This document shows, piece after piece, positions 1-12,720 of a stretch of DNA of 64,000 nt. The notes below the pieces were generated by a model. That model was not told the origin of the DNA, did no database searches, and saw only the letters and a program-made list of their open reading frames with translations. Origin of the DNA: Macrocybe gigantea. Its lineage: Eukaryota > Basidiomycota > Agaricomycetes > Agaricales > Callistosporiaceae. The position numbers were made by a program, and so were the translations under genes. Positions within the stretch are counted from its first letter, which is position 1; each line of letters starts with the position of its first letter. Location: contig SJRY01000276.1 in NCBI GenBank assembly GCA_011319805.1, positions 1 to 64,000 on the forward strand, written 5' to 3'.

Positions 1-1973
1 TTGCCTCTTCATTCGCAAAACACAAAATAGGCCCATTGCGGGTTTGAAAGGGTGTCCAAGTGTTAGCATTTATTTACGGACTCGCCTGGTCCATGGATGC
101 AAAAAGAACACCGCTTTTGCTTTGGGATCTATGTATCCCGATTATTAGTGCACTCATTGGAAATCATAAGTAGATAAGTCATCGCTGTACCGTTCTGGGA
201 CAATAATTTGGTGAGCGAATGTAGCTATGTTGGCAACTTGTAACTAACACAGCCACTGTAATCCATCTGAACAGAAATATGCGGCTTTCACGCCTCTTTT
301 CTATGTATTAGATGCACACCCCAAAATCCAGGAAGTATTGGACAGCACAGCCGTCATATTCTCCCTCTCCTGTTGGTCCGTCAGGTCAAGCTATCCTGGG
401 ATTTGCAAACTGAAACTGCTGTCCTGAGTACCTTGCGGAACCGGGAAGCGACAGCACAACTTATCTCTTCACCTTCGCGAAAACAGCAAAAAGAAGTAAC
501 CATCGCTGGCTCAACAAGAACGGCAGGCAGCGTGATGATGTGCAACAGAGAGGATGCTATCCAGCCTCCGGAGCACGCTCTCTTCTCTGATACTACAGTA
601 TCGATCAACGTCCATGTTCTTGGCATGTATTAGAACGGCGGTATTCGCATTTTGTCTTGTTCACGCTGCATACACAATAATATTGGAGGGTCCAGCGTTC
701 TCGTTGCATTGACCATAATTCCCGTCCAGTCCACGTGTTCTGTGGCTTGCCAACATTGACTAATGACTGACGCCGTGTCATGACCGAACTCGACCTTCCA
801 CAGACGACGCAGCTGTTCTAACCCCGATGAGGTTCAAAGAAATCATCAGTCACCCTCTCTCTTCGAATGTCTGTGCTCAGTAGTGTGATACAACTCTACT
901 TGTATCAAATTCCTGTGTGAGCCAAGTACTTCTCTGAATCGATATGACTCTCGACGAGGCCAGACGGAAGCTCTATGCTAGGAAGCCATATCATCCCTTC
1001 CCACCCTCCGTTCTGCGCTGAATTGGTGAGGGATCCCTGTCATCGATCGTGCAGTGGGGCCATAGTAACCAGGGGCTAATGCATGACAGTTTCCCGTAAC
1101 TCAACTGTAAAGTTCTTGTTCATCCACACTTGTTTTCCACACCTTCCTCTCGTCATTGACACGGTTCTGTCAGGACGGATCTTGTTCATGGGCGAAATCA
1201 CAAACCTTGCCGGTGTTGGGGGTCCTCGCTGAATGCTCTTTGTAGTCCGACGGCTTTGACGGCACAGAAGACAAATGATTTTAGCTGGCACGCTTGGTAG
1301 CACCGGAAACCCTCAAATTAGCCATGGATGTCAATGTCATGTCTTCATTCTTGGTTTGGTGCAGACCAGATACGGCCTTTCTATTATCTTGGCGAACGAC
1401 CAAAGCAACGGACCTTCAAAAGGGTTCGCAACGCCCACGTCACAATGGCGCTTGGTGGAGGAATCATGCCAAAAGCTTCTACTCCACCTTTGACCCAGTC
1501 ACCAGGTATGCACTATTTGAAAATTATCGTCATGTATCAACTGCCCATCCGGACTTTCCCACTAGACCGTATGTCACTTCCATTCCTTACGGATGTCATG
1601 CTTTGGTAGAGGAAAATACCGAGTGAGCTGACTTTGACAATGGTTATGCAAAGTTAATTGAGCACTGTTTCTTTGCATTCTCGCCGAAGATCAGCCTGCA
1701 TTTGCCTATTTTCGCCGGAGTCGGTAATGAATGCACATGGACCACACTCTTGGTGTGAATGCAAATGATGGATGACGGGTTTTCCTGGTGGAAATTGAAT
1801 CACTCCGACCTAGACTCTAGCCTTCGCGAGCTCAAAGGCACTTAGGCACATGGTTTCTATGCCAAAATCTATAATTAACCCGGAGCTGCTCACCTTCACA
1901 TACCCCTGGACCGCCGACACTGGTATAATAAGGCCTGCATCCGTGCGCTCGATCCTCCAATTGCTTCTCAGCG
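1..1973. other. intergenic region without a recognisable gene
   Basis: Only short open frames are seen here (373-633 on the plus strand, 1294-1626 on the plus strand and their shadows). None starts with a convincing ATG, resembles a family I know, or joins its neighbours through good splice signals. I see no tRNA, repeat array or transposon terminus. The last 200 bases are presumably the promoter of the dehydrogenase gene that starts at 1974. Confidence 0.5.
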
Positions 1974-3592
1974 ATGAAGTTGTTCATTACGACCGTTCTG
2001 GCCTGCATTTCGGCGGTGGCCGCAGGGACAATCCAGCCTCCGGGTGTCCCATTTAAGTCGCCGGTCACTGTCGCTAGCGGTTTCAGTGCCAAAGTCATCT
2101 TCTCTAACCTTACTAACCCACGAGGAATCGCGTTTGATTCCAAGCGAACCCTCCTTGTCGTGGAACGTGGGCTCGGTGTCTCCGCATTCACCCGCATTCT
2201 TACCTCTGCCGGCGCATGGGAACGGAACCTCATCATCAAAAATCCCAACATCACACATGGTATACAGGTCGACAGTAGCCGAATTTATGTGAGCACAGCT
2301 AGCGAGGTGCTCGCATATGTCTATGACCCTTCTACGACATCCGTGAGCCCGACTGTCAACCCCTTCCCTGTGATTGACGGTCTGCCAAGTGGCGGTACGC
2401 GTGTCAGGCTAACATTTGTGTTGTTACTTACAACTGTCGTTTTCCCCAGTTCTCCCTACTCACACAATTCAGATTGAGACCGATGCCACCAATAACACGG
2501 TTGCTTTGCTCGTCGGTTCTGGCCCATTTTCAAACCTAGAAGCTGAGGATCCAGCATCCTCAGTCACCACTAATCTCCGGTCGCAAGTTCGTCGCTTTGT
2601 CTTCCCGACTATTTCTCCTACGATATTCCCCCCGCCACCGCTTCACTGGTCGGATGGGCAGATCATCGCATATGGACTACGAAATCCTGCCGGATTCGCT
2701 CTGACGGATTCGCCTCTTGCCAGCCCTATCCCTTCCAAGGAGATCTACATAGTTGACAATGGGCCTTCAATTGACACCGTACCTGGGATCACAGCTGCGT
2801 TTGCGAACGATAATCCTGCCGACAAGCTTGGCACAGCCATCTACTACACAGAGCCTGTCCCACAGATTCCTATACCGGCTCCACCGTTCTATGGTTTTCC
2901 GTTCTGCGCAACGCTCTGGAACCCGAGGGCCGACCCTATAGGTGTGCCTCAATATGTGAAGAACGTGAGAGGTGATGCGTTCTCTCTGCACCCTAATACG
3001 GCGAGGAACGATACCTGGTGCCAGGATCCTAACAATAATCGTCCTCCTGCCTTCACATTCCAGGTGACATTCTGTTTATCCTGAATTTGGCTCGCTCGCT
3101 AATGTTATTTCTTTGGTCAAAGGCCCATTCCGTGCCGTTGGACATCAAATTCTACACCGCTCTCAGCCTTTCCGACCTTTCAGCCTTCCCAAGCGATTTT
3201 AACGGACAGGCGTTCGTTTCGTTCCATGGTTCTATCGAGCGCACTCCTCCGACTGGTTATGGTGTTGTGCGGTATGTGCGAGTTTTCATGCGCTACTTTC
3301 TGGATCATTGAAGTGCGGGCCCTATATTAGCGTCCCGTCCCCGTTGTCGGACCCATCTAGCTCAGTGCTGGGGTATTCATTCTTGATTCAAGCTACCAAT
3401 CTTGACACTTGTCCTGGAACCTGCATCCGTCCAGTCGGTCTCAGCTTTGGCGCTGATGGCCACCTGTATGTGAGCAGCGATTCGAGTGGCGAAGTGCGTA
3501 TCTCATCTGGCACTTTCTTGTCTTCGTTGTCTCTTACGACCTTTCCCGTCTAGCTGTTTTCCCTCGAAAGGTCGATCACTCCTGTCGCATAA
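1974..3592 (+). CDS. secreted quinoprotein / L-sorbosone-dehydrogenase-like protein, copy 1
   Basis: The start is set by an 18-residue signal peptide (MKLFITTVLACISAVAAG). The product is therefore expected to be secreted or wall-associated. The body reads as a six-bladed beta-propeller of the soluble glucose/sorbosone dehydrogenase type: an N-terminal blade with NPRGIAFDS and LLVVERGLGV, a central GLRNPAGFAL motif, and a C-terminal CIRPVGLSFGADGHLYVSSD. In the family such proteins oxidise sugars or polyols with a PQQ cofactor; AA12 is the fungal example. I infer five exons with introns at about 2394-2450, 3064-3121, 3274-3308 and 3496-3553; the third of these has weak borders. The last exon is a short tail ending at TAA 3590-3592. 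A tandem paralogue follows at 4252 with the same intron positions. Exact substrate is unknown. Confidence 0.8.
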
Positions 3593-4251
3593 AGACCAAA
3601 CCATGGTGACAAGTCATTTTTGTTGTAATTATTGGGTTTGTGTGAATGTAAAAGAAAGGTGTAAATCGAACCCCCTGAGCTCAGGAACAGTGACCTGAAA
3701 ATCAACAGCACCATCAGTGGATCAATGCCATCGCCTTATATGAATGGTTCTGAGAACGTTCTCGTCCGCGTTTCACCCTCATGTCCACTCTATATCCCAC
3801 AACTTGACTTGTCACGGTTCAGGCTATATACCATCATTTTCATATCGAACACCAATGAGTTGATAATATAAATTTCCGCTATCCGCAAAATTCAGAGGTA
3901 AAGCAATAGAAGCGTATACTAGGCCTTCCTATCAGCTGCAGGTGCCGAGGTCAAGGAAGCGAGAGAGTACGAGGAACTGAAAATTGCCTAGCTTGAAGAA
4001 CGTATATCCTGCATTTCATCTAGTCGCGGAGTTGTCATCATGTAACTTTGCCAAGACCAATTCCCCTCAGAAACTGAATGCAAGGCACGGAAGCTGAGAA
4101 GATGCCACGCCGACTCCTGCGCAAGACATGTAATTCATCTTTATACGGCCCAAGCAAAGTTCTCGTCTCACAAGCAAGTGAACCTGTTGATCGCGACATG
4201 TATAAGAGCAGGCATGATTCCATGTTCAAAACCTCTCATCGAGCGATGACG
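3593..4251. other. spacer between the two tandem dehydrogenase genes
   Basis: Roughly 660 bases separate the paralogues. The left part must hold the 3' end of copy 1 and the right part the promoter of copy 2. No open frame here resembles a gene. A frame from 4078 reads into the signal peptide of copy 2, but its upstream part has no secretory or conserved character. Confidence 0.5.
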
Positions 4252-5863
4252 ATGAGATTCATCATTGCCATCGTCTTTACTTGCGCCTCCGTAGCTTGGG
4301 CGGGGACAGTCCAGCCTCCTGGTGTACCGTTCAAGTCGCCCGTCACTGTGGCCCCCGGCTTCAGCGCCCAGGTGATCTTCTCCAATCTGACCGCCCTCGG
4401 GGCATCGCGTTTGACTCAAAGCAAACGCTCCTCGTCGTCGAACGCGGCTTGGGCGTGACCGCATTCAAACGCGTGAACAACCCCGCTGGCGCATGGGAAC
4501 GCAACGTCGTCATCAAGAACTCGAACCTTACGCACGGCATTCAGGTCGACGAGAACAGGATTTTTGTCAGTACGGCTGCTGAAGTGCTGGCTTATCCCTA
4601 TGACCCATCTACTACAACTGTGCTGGCGTCGCCTTACACCGTCATCGATGGACTTCCCTCCGGAGGTCAGTGTGTAAGATCTCGACCTCTTTTTTTCTTT
4701 GTCTAATGATTTCGACAGTGCTATCGACTCATACAATTCAGCTCGAAGCTGATGGTTCTGGCACAACCACTGGCTTGCTTGTAGGCACGGGTCCCTTCTC
4801 GAATCTCGAGGTTGAGCCTACGCCGAGCTCCTCTGCGATTCCGACTCGGTCCCAAGTCCGCCGTTTCATATTCCCAACTATCGTCATTGCCATCTATCCT
4901 CCTCCGCTCTTCATTGGGCAGATGGCCAAATCGTCGCCACTGGCATTCGGAACCCGGCCGGGTTCGCATTCCACGACGGACCGTTCGTTGGGCCCGCTGC
5001 ATCGAAGCAAATGTACATCGTCGAGAACGCCCCTTCCATAGACACTGTCTCTGGAATGACCACTGCTTTCGCCAACGATAACCCAGCGGACGAGCTGAAC
5101 TCTGTCATCTTTCTCTCGAGTCCTCCGACGCCTGTCCCCGTTGGTCCATCCTTCGGCTTTCCCGACTGCGCGACGCTCTGGAACCCCACTGCCGACCCCG
5201 TTGGCGTTCCTCAGTACACTGGATACACCAGAGGCGACCAATTTACCCTGCGTCCGGGAACACCGAGGAACGATACGTGGTGCCAAGACGACACGAACAA
5301 TCGCCAACCTTCGCTGAGTTTCCAAGTAATCCCAATACAGCCCTGCGGTAGAACGTGCTGCTGACAATTTGTTCCAGGCGCATTCTGTGCCTCTTGACAT
5401 CAAGTTCTACAAGGCGCCCACCGTTATAAGCACCAGCTCGTTCCCGAATTCACACAGCGGTCATGCCTTTGTTTCGTTCCACGGATCGATAGAGCGCAAA
5501 CCTCCTACAGGTTACGGTGTCGTCCGGTAAGCTCGCCTCGCTTTATCACGAGATGTCGTTTTGGGTTGCGATCAATCCTTGGCTCGGGCTTCTAGGGTCC
5601 CTTTCCCTCTCGGGAACATCATCTCGAACTCTTTGGGGTATTCTTTTCTCGTTCAAGCAGCCAATCTTGATACCTGTCCCGGAACATGCATTCGCCCAGT
5701 CGGCCTCGGCTTCGGCAGCGATGGGAGGTTGTATGCCAGCAGCGATTCCAGTGGGGAGGTGAGTTGTCGCCGTTTCCGTCTGCAGCGTTCTTTAAACTAG
5801 GTTTCTTTCCAGCTTTTCGTCATTCAGTCTGCGTTGACTGTACCCGTCTCCACCCTAGTTTAG
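4252..5863 (+). CDS. secreted quinoprotein / sorbosone-dehydrogenase-like protein, copy 2 (two frame breaks)
   Basis: This is a tandem paralogue of the gene at 1974, with an 18-residue signal peptide of equal length (MRFIIAIVFTCASVAWAG) and the same exon plan. An in-frame ATG also lies at 4246. It keeps GIAFDSKQTLLVVERG, the IRNPAGFAF motif and CIRPVGLGFGSDGRLYASSD, and ends at TAG 5861-5863. As read, the frame breaks twice: near 4392 (before the PRGIAFD motif) and near 4911 (before the HWADGQ motif). Adding one C at each site restores alignment with copy 1 throughout, so missing bases are likelier than a dead gene. The alternative is a recent pseudogene. Function is as for copy 1, probably sugar or polyol oxidation outside the cell. 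Confidence 0.7.
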
Positions 5864-6397
5864 GCAAAAAGCTGATCGCCGAGGTTAGATGTGAATGGTA
5901 TTTTAGGATTAAACAAGATGTATTATTATGTAGTGTCTTGAGAACTGCGAGGACAATTATCATAGGAAAATGAAGTCTGTTCAAGCAAGAGTGCCGATTT
6001 TATGACCTCATCACTCCTAATGTGCACTACCGAACAATTCGTTAGGAAGTGCATCAAGTTAGGGGGAAAAGGCATGCAAATCGATAAACCGTCACACATT
6101 CGCGAGGGAACGAAGCAGATAGAGCACTGCGTCATTGTGGCGTTTTATTCGCAAGTCCACAAGTCCACTGCATAACGTGGTCACCATGTCCCATGTAACC
6201 CAAGTGGAACCAGGATTTGTATTCCTCTTAGATGGCATGATCGTCAACGGTGTACAGGTTATCTCCAATGCAGTTCGAGGAGGGATCACACTATCAAATT
6301 GTGTGTATTATTATGTAGCATGATGAGATGTTAAAGAAGGGGAAAGGACCAAAAAGGGACTTGTCTGGCCGTGCAGAGCCGTAAAACCATAATCCAA
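5864..6397. other. intergenic region between converging genes
   Basis: This stretch lies between the 3' ends of the dehydrogenase (plus strand) and Abp1 (minus strand), so it should contain only 3' untranslated sequence and terminators. The short open frames on both strands have no recognisable content. Confidence 0.5.
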
Positions 6398-9192
6398 TCA
6401 CTCTGAAGCCGGGACCTCCACATAATTTGCTGCCAGCTTTGTCAGTACGATCACCGGTCGTTTTTTCGCAGTAGCCCACGTACCTGGGAATAATCCTCTG
6501 TTTCCGGCGTGATCCGTGCCCTCCCACCAATCTTCGGAGGCAGCTTCGATGTGAGTAATCTTGTCCCCTTCTCTGAACGACAATTCGTTGTCTTCTTGCG
6601 ACTCATAACTAAAGGAATCGAAATAAATAAACAAGTCCTTCAACACCAAAGGAAGTAAGACTCACTCGTATAAAGCGATGGCAGTGACGCCCTCATCAGA
6701 GACAGGTGGCGGTGGGGCAGGAGGTGCGGGCGGGGGAGCGGGAGGCGCCGCCATCTGGAGAATCGGTAATCAGCGACCCAGAACGACAAAAGTGGAATAT
6801 AAGATAAGCCAACTCACTGTCATTGGTGGTGGTGGTGGTGGAGGCGGTGGCGGGGGAGGTGGTGGAGCAGCTTCAGCTACATCTGGCTCTTTGTGGGCCG
6901 GAACGGAGGTTTCTTCAGGAGGCGCAGGCGTCTCCACGATCTCCACGTAATTGGCTGAAAAGAAGCAAACGAGCACCCTTTGAATTAACGATGCGCAAGT
7001 TCATGAAGCGACCTCAGCCTACCGGGGAACAAACCCGACTTTCCGCCCGGTCCAACACCAGTCCACCATCCCTCGCCGACTTCCTCAATGGAATGAATCG
7101 TCTCACCCTCTACGAGGCTCATCTCGTTGTCTTCCTCGGCCTAGAAATGCAAATGAAGACTGGCTCAGTTACGGGTTCAGCAGAACTCACAGTGTATTCA
7201 TAAAGCACAATAGCCGTCAGACCTTGAGCCGCGTGCGGTTCGACAGCAGCTGGCTCAGGTTCCGGTTCCGGTTTCGGCTCTGGTTGAGGAGTGACATGCA
7301 ATGCTGCCATCTATCAAATTCATTAAGCAAGATCAAACACGAATGGTAGAAGCTGAATACCTGGGCCACGGGTGGAGCTGGAGGTGGAGGAGGCGGAGGT
7401 GGTGGCGGAGGCGGGGGGCAGCCGCTTCTGAAATCTCAGGAGCCGCCCCACGCGGGACTGAGGTCGATGCTGGCGGTGCTGGAGGAGGAGGAGGAGGCGG
7501 CGGCGGCGGAGGGGTGGTGGAGGCGCCTGAAAATTACGTAGTTGAGTTATCACTAGACAAAATACAGAGAAAGGTGGATTAGAACCCACAGCGAATGTAG
7601 GTGACTCTTCCTCGGCCTGCGGTTCTCCATACTCTTCATGATGAGGCTGTTCCACATCTTCAGTTTCTTGTGCGGCTTCCCGAGCAGCTCTAATCTCATC
7701 TGCGGCCCTACTAGCAAGGGTTCCGCCGGCAACAGCAGCACCAGCGCCAACGGTAGCCCCTGCAGCGACGGCACCAAAGTTTCTCGGCGTACGGCTCGGC
7801 GGCATGGCTTTACCGAACGCTGGAGCGCTCGAGGTAAACGCAGGCTTAGAGACAGGCGGCGCGGCTGGCTGGGCAAATCCGGCACTGCGACTTCTAGCTT
7901 CCTCTTCTTCTGCCTGCTTCTTCGCCAGGGCCTGCCTTTCGCTCCACGTCAACTTCTTCGCACCTCCTGAGGCAGCACTTCTGATTGGCGGTTGCGCCTG
8001 TTGTTGCTGCTGTTCAAATGCCGCGAAAGGATTCTTGAGCTTCTTCGGTGGAGGCAGTGTGACGGGGGTATATGCTGTCCCGACGGGCCTGATTTTGTCC
8101 TCCTCAGCAGGCTTTGTTGGGATATCCGAGGAGGGCGCACGCGAGTGCGAGGCAGAGCTCGGGGTGGGACTCGGACTAGGTGAACTCCGCTGGTAATGCA
8201 TGTCAGATATCGTTCCTATTGGCTGGGCAATGACTGAGCTCACCATCGCACTGAATGTCGGTCTCGACGTGGTTGGCAGAGTCGGAGGGCGACTAGCCGC
8301 CGGAGGAGGCGGGGGCGGCGACGGTGCTGGTTTCTCTTCCGGCCACGCGTCCTTCGGAGCGGGACTGGTAGCACTCGGTGATCTGCCATACAAAGATGCT
8401 GCAGAGGTAGATGGTTTCACAGACGAAAAGGCCGGCCGAGAAGACACCGCGGGCACGGCAGGGGAGGTAGGTTTCACTGACAGGTTTGTGGGTGTGGGGG
8501 CTTTCTTCAGTGCCGCGATGTCCACTTTACCGACCGGTGTGTAGTTCGTGCCTACAGGTGCGATGGGCTCGAACGGACGCGGTGCTTCTTTCTGCACTGC
8601 ATATCTCGCACCCGACGCAGACTCTACGCGGGACATGATGATTTCAGGAGTGACATCGTCCTAATGACCAGACATATCAACTCCCAAAGCTCTGCTGAAG
8701 ATCGAAGATATGCACGAACCTCATTCCGCGCGCTGATCACCACGTGTGTCCCCCGAAGAAATTTGGAAACAGAACTCGAGTGTGTGTGGAAGAGACCCTT
8801 CTTTGATACAGGTACGCCATCTCCGCACCAATTGATCTGCACAAATTTTGGAAGGTGGCTCTGATTATGGACGATTGAAGACATGAGTTGGCGTCGAGAC
8901 AACGAGCGAGTGAGACTCACATTGGGGTCTATAACCCGGGCGAAGGCGTATTGGATTCTGCGCGCAAAGATAAATTATCTGATAGCACGCGCGATTGGAG
9001 CGGCTGGACTCACTTGCCGTCCGAGAATTCCTCCTGCAGTTCCTGTAGTCCACCGTTGCCAGTCGCTTGCACCTTGAGGTCGTTCGTGCCCTGCGCATAA
9101 GTAAAAATGGCCCAATCGATGTTTTTCGCATTCACGACATCCTGGTAGGCGTTGTATAGATCTTGGCCTGATAGATTGATTTGGAGAGACAT
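6398..9192 (-). CDS. actin-binding protein Abp1 / drebrin-like (ADF-H plus two SH3 domains)
   Basis: The N-terminus starts at MSLQINLSGQDL (CAT 9190-9192) and forms an ADF-homology domain of about 120 residues over three exons, with WAIFTYAQ and QYAFARVIDPN; this domain binds F-actin. A long disordered, Pro/Ala/Ser-rich middle follows, containing repeated P-V-G-T-x-Y-T-P motifs. Two SH3 domains close the protein: AIVLYEYT...WWTGV...GLFP-ANYVEIV (about 6950-7230) and YESQEDNELSF...WWEGT...GLFP-ANYVEVPASE (6398-6700). Polyproline tracts precede both. Abp1 works at cortical actin patches, linking Arp2/3, kinases and endocytic proteins through SH3. The frame slips by one base at a run of six G (7413-7418, plus strand); seven would keep the polyproline frame into the SH3 exon. 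The carboxylesterase gene lies upstream on the same strand. Confidence 0.9.
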
Positions 9193-9677
9193 GTTCTCTC
9201 CGAGGACTGGCACAGAAAGGCTCAGAAAAAAGCGCACGGAAAGCAAGCGATAGGCATACGCGATGCTCAAGCAAATATATGCCGCCGGGACGAGTAGAAG
9301 GTCGAGGAAAAAGAAATGAGTGTTGTCAGTAAGGTCGGAACTGCGGCCGACGGGCTCAGGGGAAAATGGTTATTGACACTTGCTTGTTGGAGAAGCTGAA
9401 GGACAATACAACCATCCGATCGCACTCCGAAATGTCCGCAGCGGTCGGCTGCTGCGGTGTCTCGTTCAACTTAGAAAACAATTGCCGATGACTCTCCCTA
9501 GAAGACTTTTGACTGCGCATTGAAATTTTTTTGACCGAACAATATTACAGAGGAATGTCCGTGAGTTTAAGACACAGAGTTCTTATCCAAGGACCGAGCT
9601 CAGTCTCTCAAAAATATCTGAAAGCAATTTGAATTAATGCTTACGAAAAGGACGACTTGCTGCCGCTCAAGCTATCC
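9193..9677. other. intergenic region upstream of Abp1
   Basis: About 485 bases separate the Abp1 start from the end of the carboxylesterase gene on the same strand. It must hold the Abp1 promoter and the esterase terminator. An in-frame upstream extension of Abp1 to about 9270 exists but is not ADF-H-like, so I did not use it. Nothing else is seen. Confidence 0.5.
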
Positions 9678-11814
9678 TTATCCTCTTTCATCTGGAAGGA
9701 CATCCTTGTAACTCATAAATTCATCCCACCGTTCGTCCGTAATCCACCCGATGGTCCTGTCTTCCTTGAGCGCCAGGACGCTCTTGACGTCCCGCGACCT
9801 GCTTGGATTTCTTTCTAATTCTTCCCTTTCTTTCTGAACGCATCCCAACCAGGTTCTTGCAACATCAGCTTCATCCCGCTCCAGTGTCGGAACGCGAAAC
9901 GCCCACAGTGCCCTGTCCGCTCCGTGCGTAACATAGCCTTTACATTCCGAGGAGCAATTAGTCACGATATTCACGAAAAAGTTCGTTCTTCGAAAACAGA
10001 CCTTCGACTAGACTCTTCTGAGGCGCCCATCTGATTTCGTAACGCAGAACGGGGAATCCAGCTGCTCGTAAGTCCCGAACGAGAAGCCGTACAGGAAGGT
10101 GAACCTGTCCGCAGCTCAAGATCTCGCCGAATGTTCTCTCCTCAGTACTATTTGCACTTTTGCTGCTCATGCCTCCTTTGTCCCGCCACCTTTGCATCAA
10201 AGATTTGACCACATCCGGCGGGAAATACCTCTCAAGGTTTGGTGCCACATCAACCGCAGATGCAATCGGATGTGCGATGGAATAAAGGTACCACTCTTCG
10301 GTCAGATCGCCCACGACGACGCTGCGTACTCCATGAGCCAAAAGAGCGTTCGCGAAACCCCCGTTTCTCTGCCAGGTCATGGGATCCGGCGAAGATGCCA
10401 GCCAGTGCCCATCCAGGCATCCACGGAACGTTCCATGCTTTCCCAATACTTCCGAATCTATGATACGGGTGATGGAGGAAGCGGGTATCTTCTCCGGGTC
10501 TCGCAACGTCGTCAGGATGTCGGGTGCATCTGGGTCCAAGCCGACGGCTTGACAAAGCGCACGGAACTGGAACTTGTATTCTGTGGGCGTCTTTGGATTG
10601 TTCCTGTGAGCGGAGTGAACGGAGGGTATCAGCTTGGTTGTCGTCCGGCTCACAAGATAGCATTGGATTGCAGTTCGGCTCTGTGGAAGGGCGCCTTTTT
10701 CCCTTCAGGAAGGCGAGATGCGTGATGCAGCAACTGATGCACGGAGTGGGCACCTTCAATAATTTGCTGAGCCGTCACTTGGACAAACCGAGCAGCGAAA
10801 AAGTGTGAATGACTTGCCAGCGGAAAGGCCGGTGAGGCGAATATCATTCGGATCACCTGAGAATATTCACTGAGACTCGATGCATATCGTGAACGACGAG
10901 CTTACCACCGAACACCTCGATATTGTCTTTAATCCATTCCAACGCTAGCCACTGATCTTTGAACCCATAATTGCCTCCCAAATATGGCTCGTCGCAGGCC
11001 AGGAATCCAAAAGCTGAAAGCCTGTACCCAATGTTCACCCAGACTTCCGAGCGGTCTGCCGCGACGTATTGTGCTTGGCCCTTTAAACCGTGGGGAGAGC
11101 CGAACTGCAAGAACCTGTGTCGACGGAGTACAATGATCAGGCGTACCTCGGGAATCAATCCAATCACGGAACACACCCTCCGTGGATATACACGCCGACA
11201 GGAAACTTTCTATCACCACTCGAATTTGGGAATGATGGAGGACAGACGATGTTGAGAAACAAGCTGCAGTGAGGAATTCAGGGAGTAAGAAGCCTTGGTG
11301 GTGTCATAATGAGAACGAATCTTCACGGATTTTCTGTCGGTTCTCCAAACCCCACTTTATCTTCAAATGGCATGCCTTTCCACCTCGCCAGGTCAGGCCC
11401 GTTGGATTCGACTCTGAAACGACTGCTCACCTCGCGCCTGGCCGTCATTGTGCGGCTGAACTCCGTCTGCAAATAGTTTAAGGTTTCAGCATGCCTTGAA
11501 TCCCAAATTCAACCTTACATGCAGATTCACGGATATATTCCTTGTCTTCGTATTTGAAGTCCTTTGGAAGCGGCTCGGGATCCTGGAATCGCTTTGGAGG
11601 AAGTGCATAGGGTATCTCTATGCAACATTGAGCGATCAATGTTCGATCGATCCCCAGACAGCAAAGCCACCAATTGACCTAGAAACACGGCGGCGCCGTT
11701 TGCCGCTCGACCTCCAGTGACTGGACCATTTCTTGTTTCCACTACAACTCTTTCAGAATTACTCTTCAGCTCATCATGAAGATGGTCATTTTTGTAGCTT
11801 TCGCCGGTGCGCAT
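9678..11814 (-). CDS. type-B carboxylesterase / lipase-like alpha/beta hydrolase
   Basis: The first plausible start is MRTGESYKNDHL (CAT 11812-11814), just before a typical N-terminal strand (VVVETRNGPVTGG...FLG-IPYALPP). Reading through the introns gives the oxyanion-hole segment VGVYIHGGFLQFGS, then VWVNIGYRLSAFGFL, GGNYGFKDQWLALEWI and a nucleophile elbow GLSAGAHSV in which Ser replaces the usual Glu before the catalytic Ser. The catalytic His lies in YVTHGADRALW. The C-terminal exon ends VLPDERG at 9678. I count about nine introns; one, after SAG, uses a GC donor (near 10828). No signal peptide is seen, so an intracellular esterase is likelier than a secreted one. Substrate is not predictable. 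Confidence 0.8.
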
Positions 11815-12720
11815 CGAGTTCGTATTGTTTGAAGGTGAGGGTCTGCCGGATTTAACGGCTATCTGCGGCCCGAACACCACTGGGCCAAGCTATGACGTCA
11901 CTCTCGCCAAGCCGCAGGGACCCTCAAATAACCACCAGATTACCAATGCCAGCGATACCACGAATGAAATCCGAACTTAGCGTGTATGCGAGTCGCAAAA
12001 TCATCTGAAGTGAGGTCTAGACGTGAGATTCAAACTGATCAATATCAAAGCACGCAAGTGACAAAATGCCGACCTCAGGATATCACAGTACAGCGCACGT
12101 TGGAGGTGCCGCAATTTGGGCGGATACAGCGTCCTCGCAAGAGAAATCATAAGTAAGGAGACGTTTTGACTTTGTAAACCGGGGAAAATTGGATCAACAG
12201 CAAAATTGGCGTTTCTGTTTTTAGCAACATCGGGGCAAAGGATCATGGAGAATCGTTTGTTCGTGGTTTTGTCCGTTCTTTGTGACATTATTCAATGCAA
12301 GGTTGATGGCTGAATCGTTGCATACATGTAATCAGGCCAGTTATTGCGTGAGCTTTGCGTATTCACATACGCATAAGTAATGAATGCCGCATCCACTAGC
12401 TGTGTTGGGCAGCCCTATGCGAAAAGCATCCATCTGGCGCTCAACTAGGCTGCGCCGGGCAGCTTGATGATCGTCGTAAAGTGATCAACCATGAGTTAGA
12501 CTCGAACAGGTTACCATCATGATGTCAGGATCTGTCCTGGCCTCGGACCTGATCAAACGCGTATTTGCTTTTTCCCCTGTGCGGCATATTTAGACCGCGT
12601 TGAGCAGCAAAGCTCGAAGACATTGCTTCGTAGCTGGGTGATGGCATTTTTTATATTTTTATCAGCGCTTGATCACCAGCGTCACGTCAACTGTTTCTTT
12701 TTCTTGTCGTGTCAGACTGA
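11815..12720. other. intergenic region without a recognisable gene
   Basis: Only one longer minus-strand frame (12001-12288) is present. It has no start context, domain or splice partner that I can support. The right edge may contain the promoter of the small frame at 12721. Confidence 0.4.

Noticed and set aside
1..1973. A hidden third dehydrogenase copy in the left flank
   Set aside because: I looked for the NPRGIAFD, NPAGFA and CIRPVGL motifs in all frames of this region and found none.
4252..5863. Second dehydrogenase copy as a pseudogene
   Set aside because: Both frame breaks are mended by one base in C runs, as in clearly essential genes of this window, and no other stop or loss of motif is seen.
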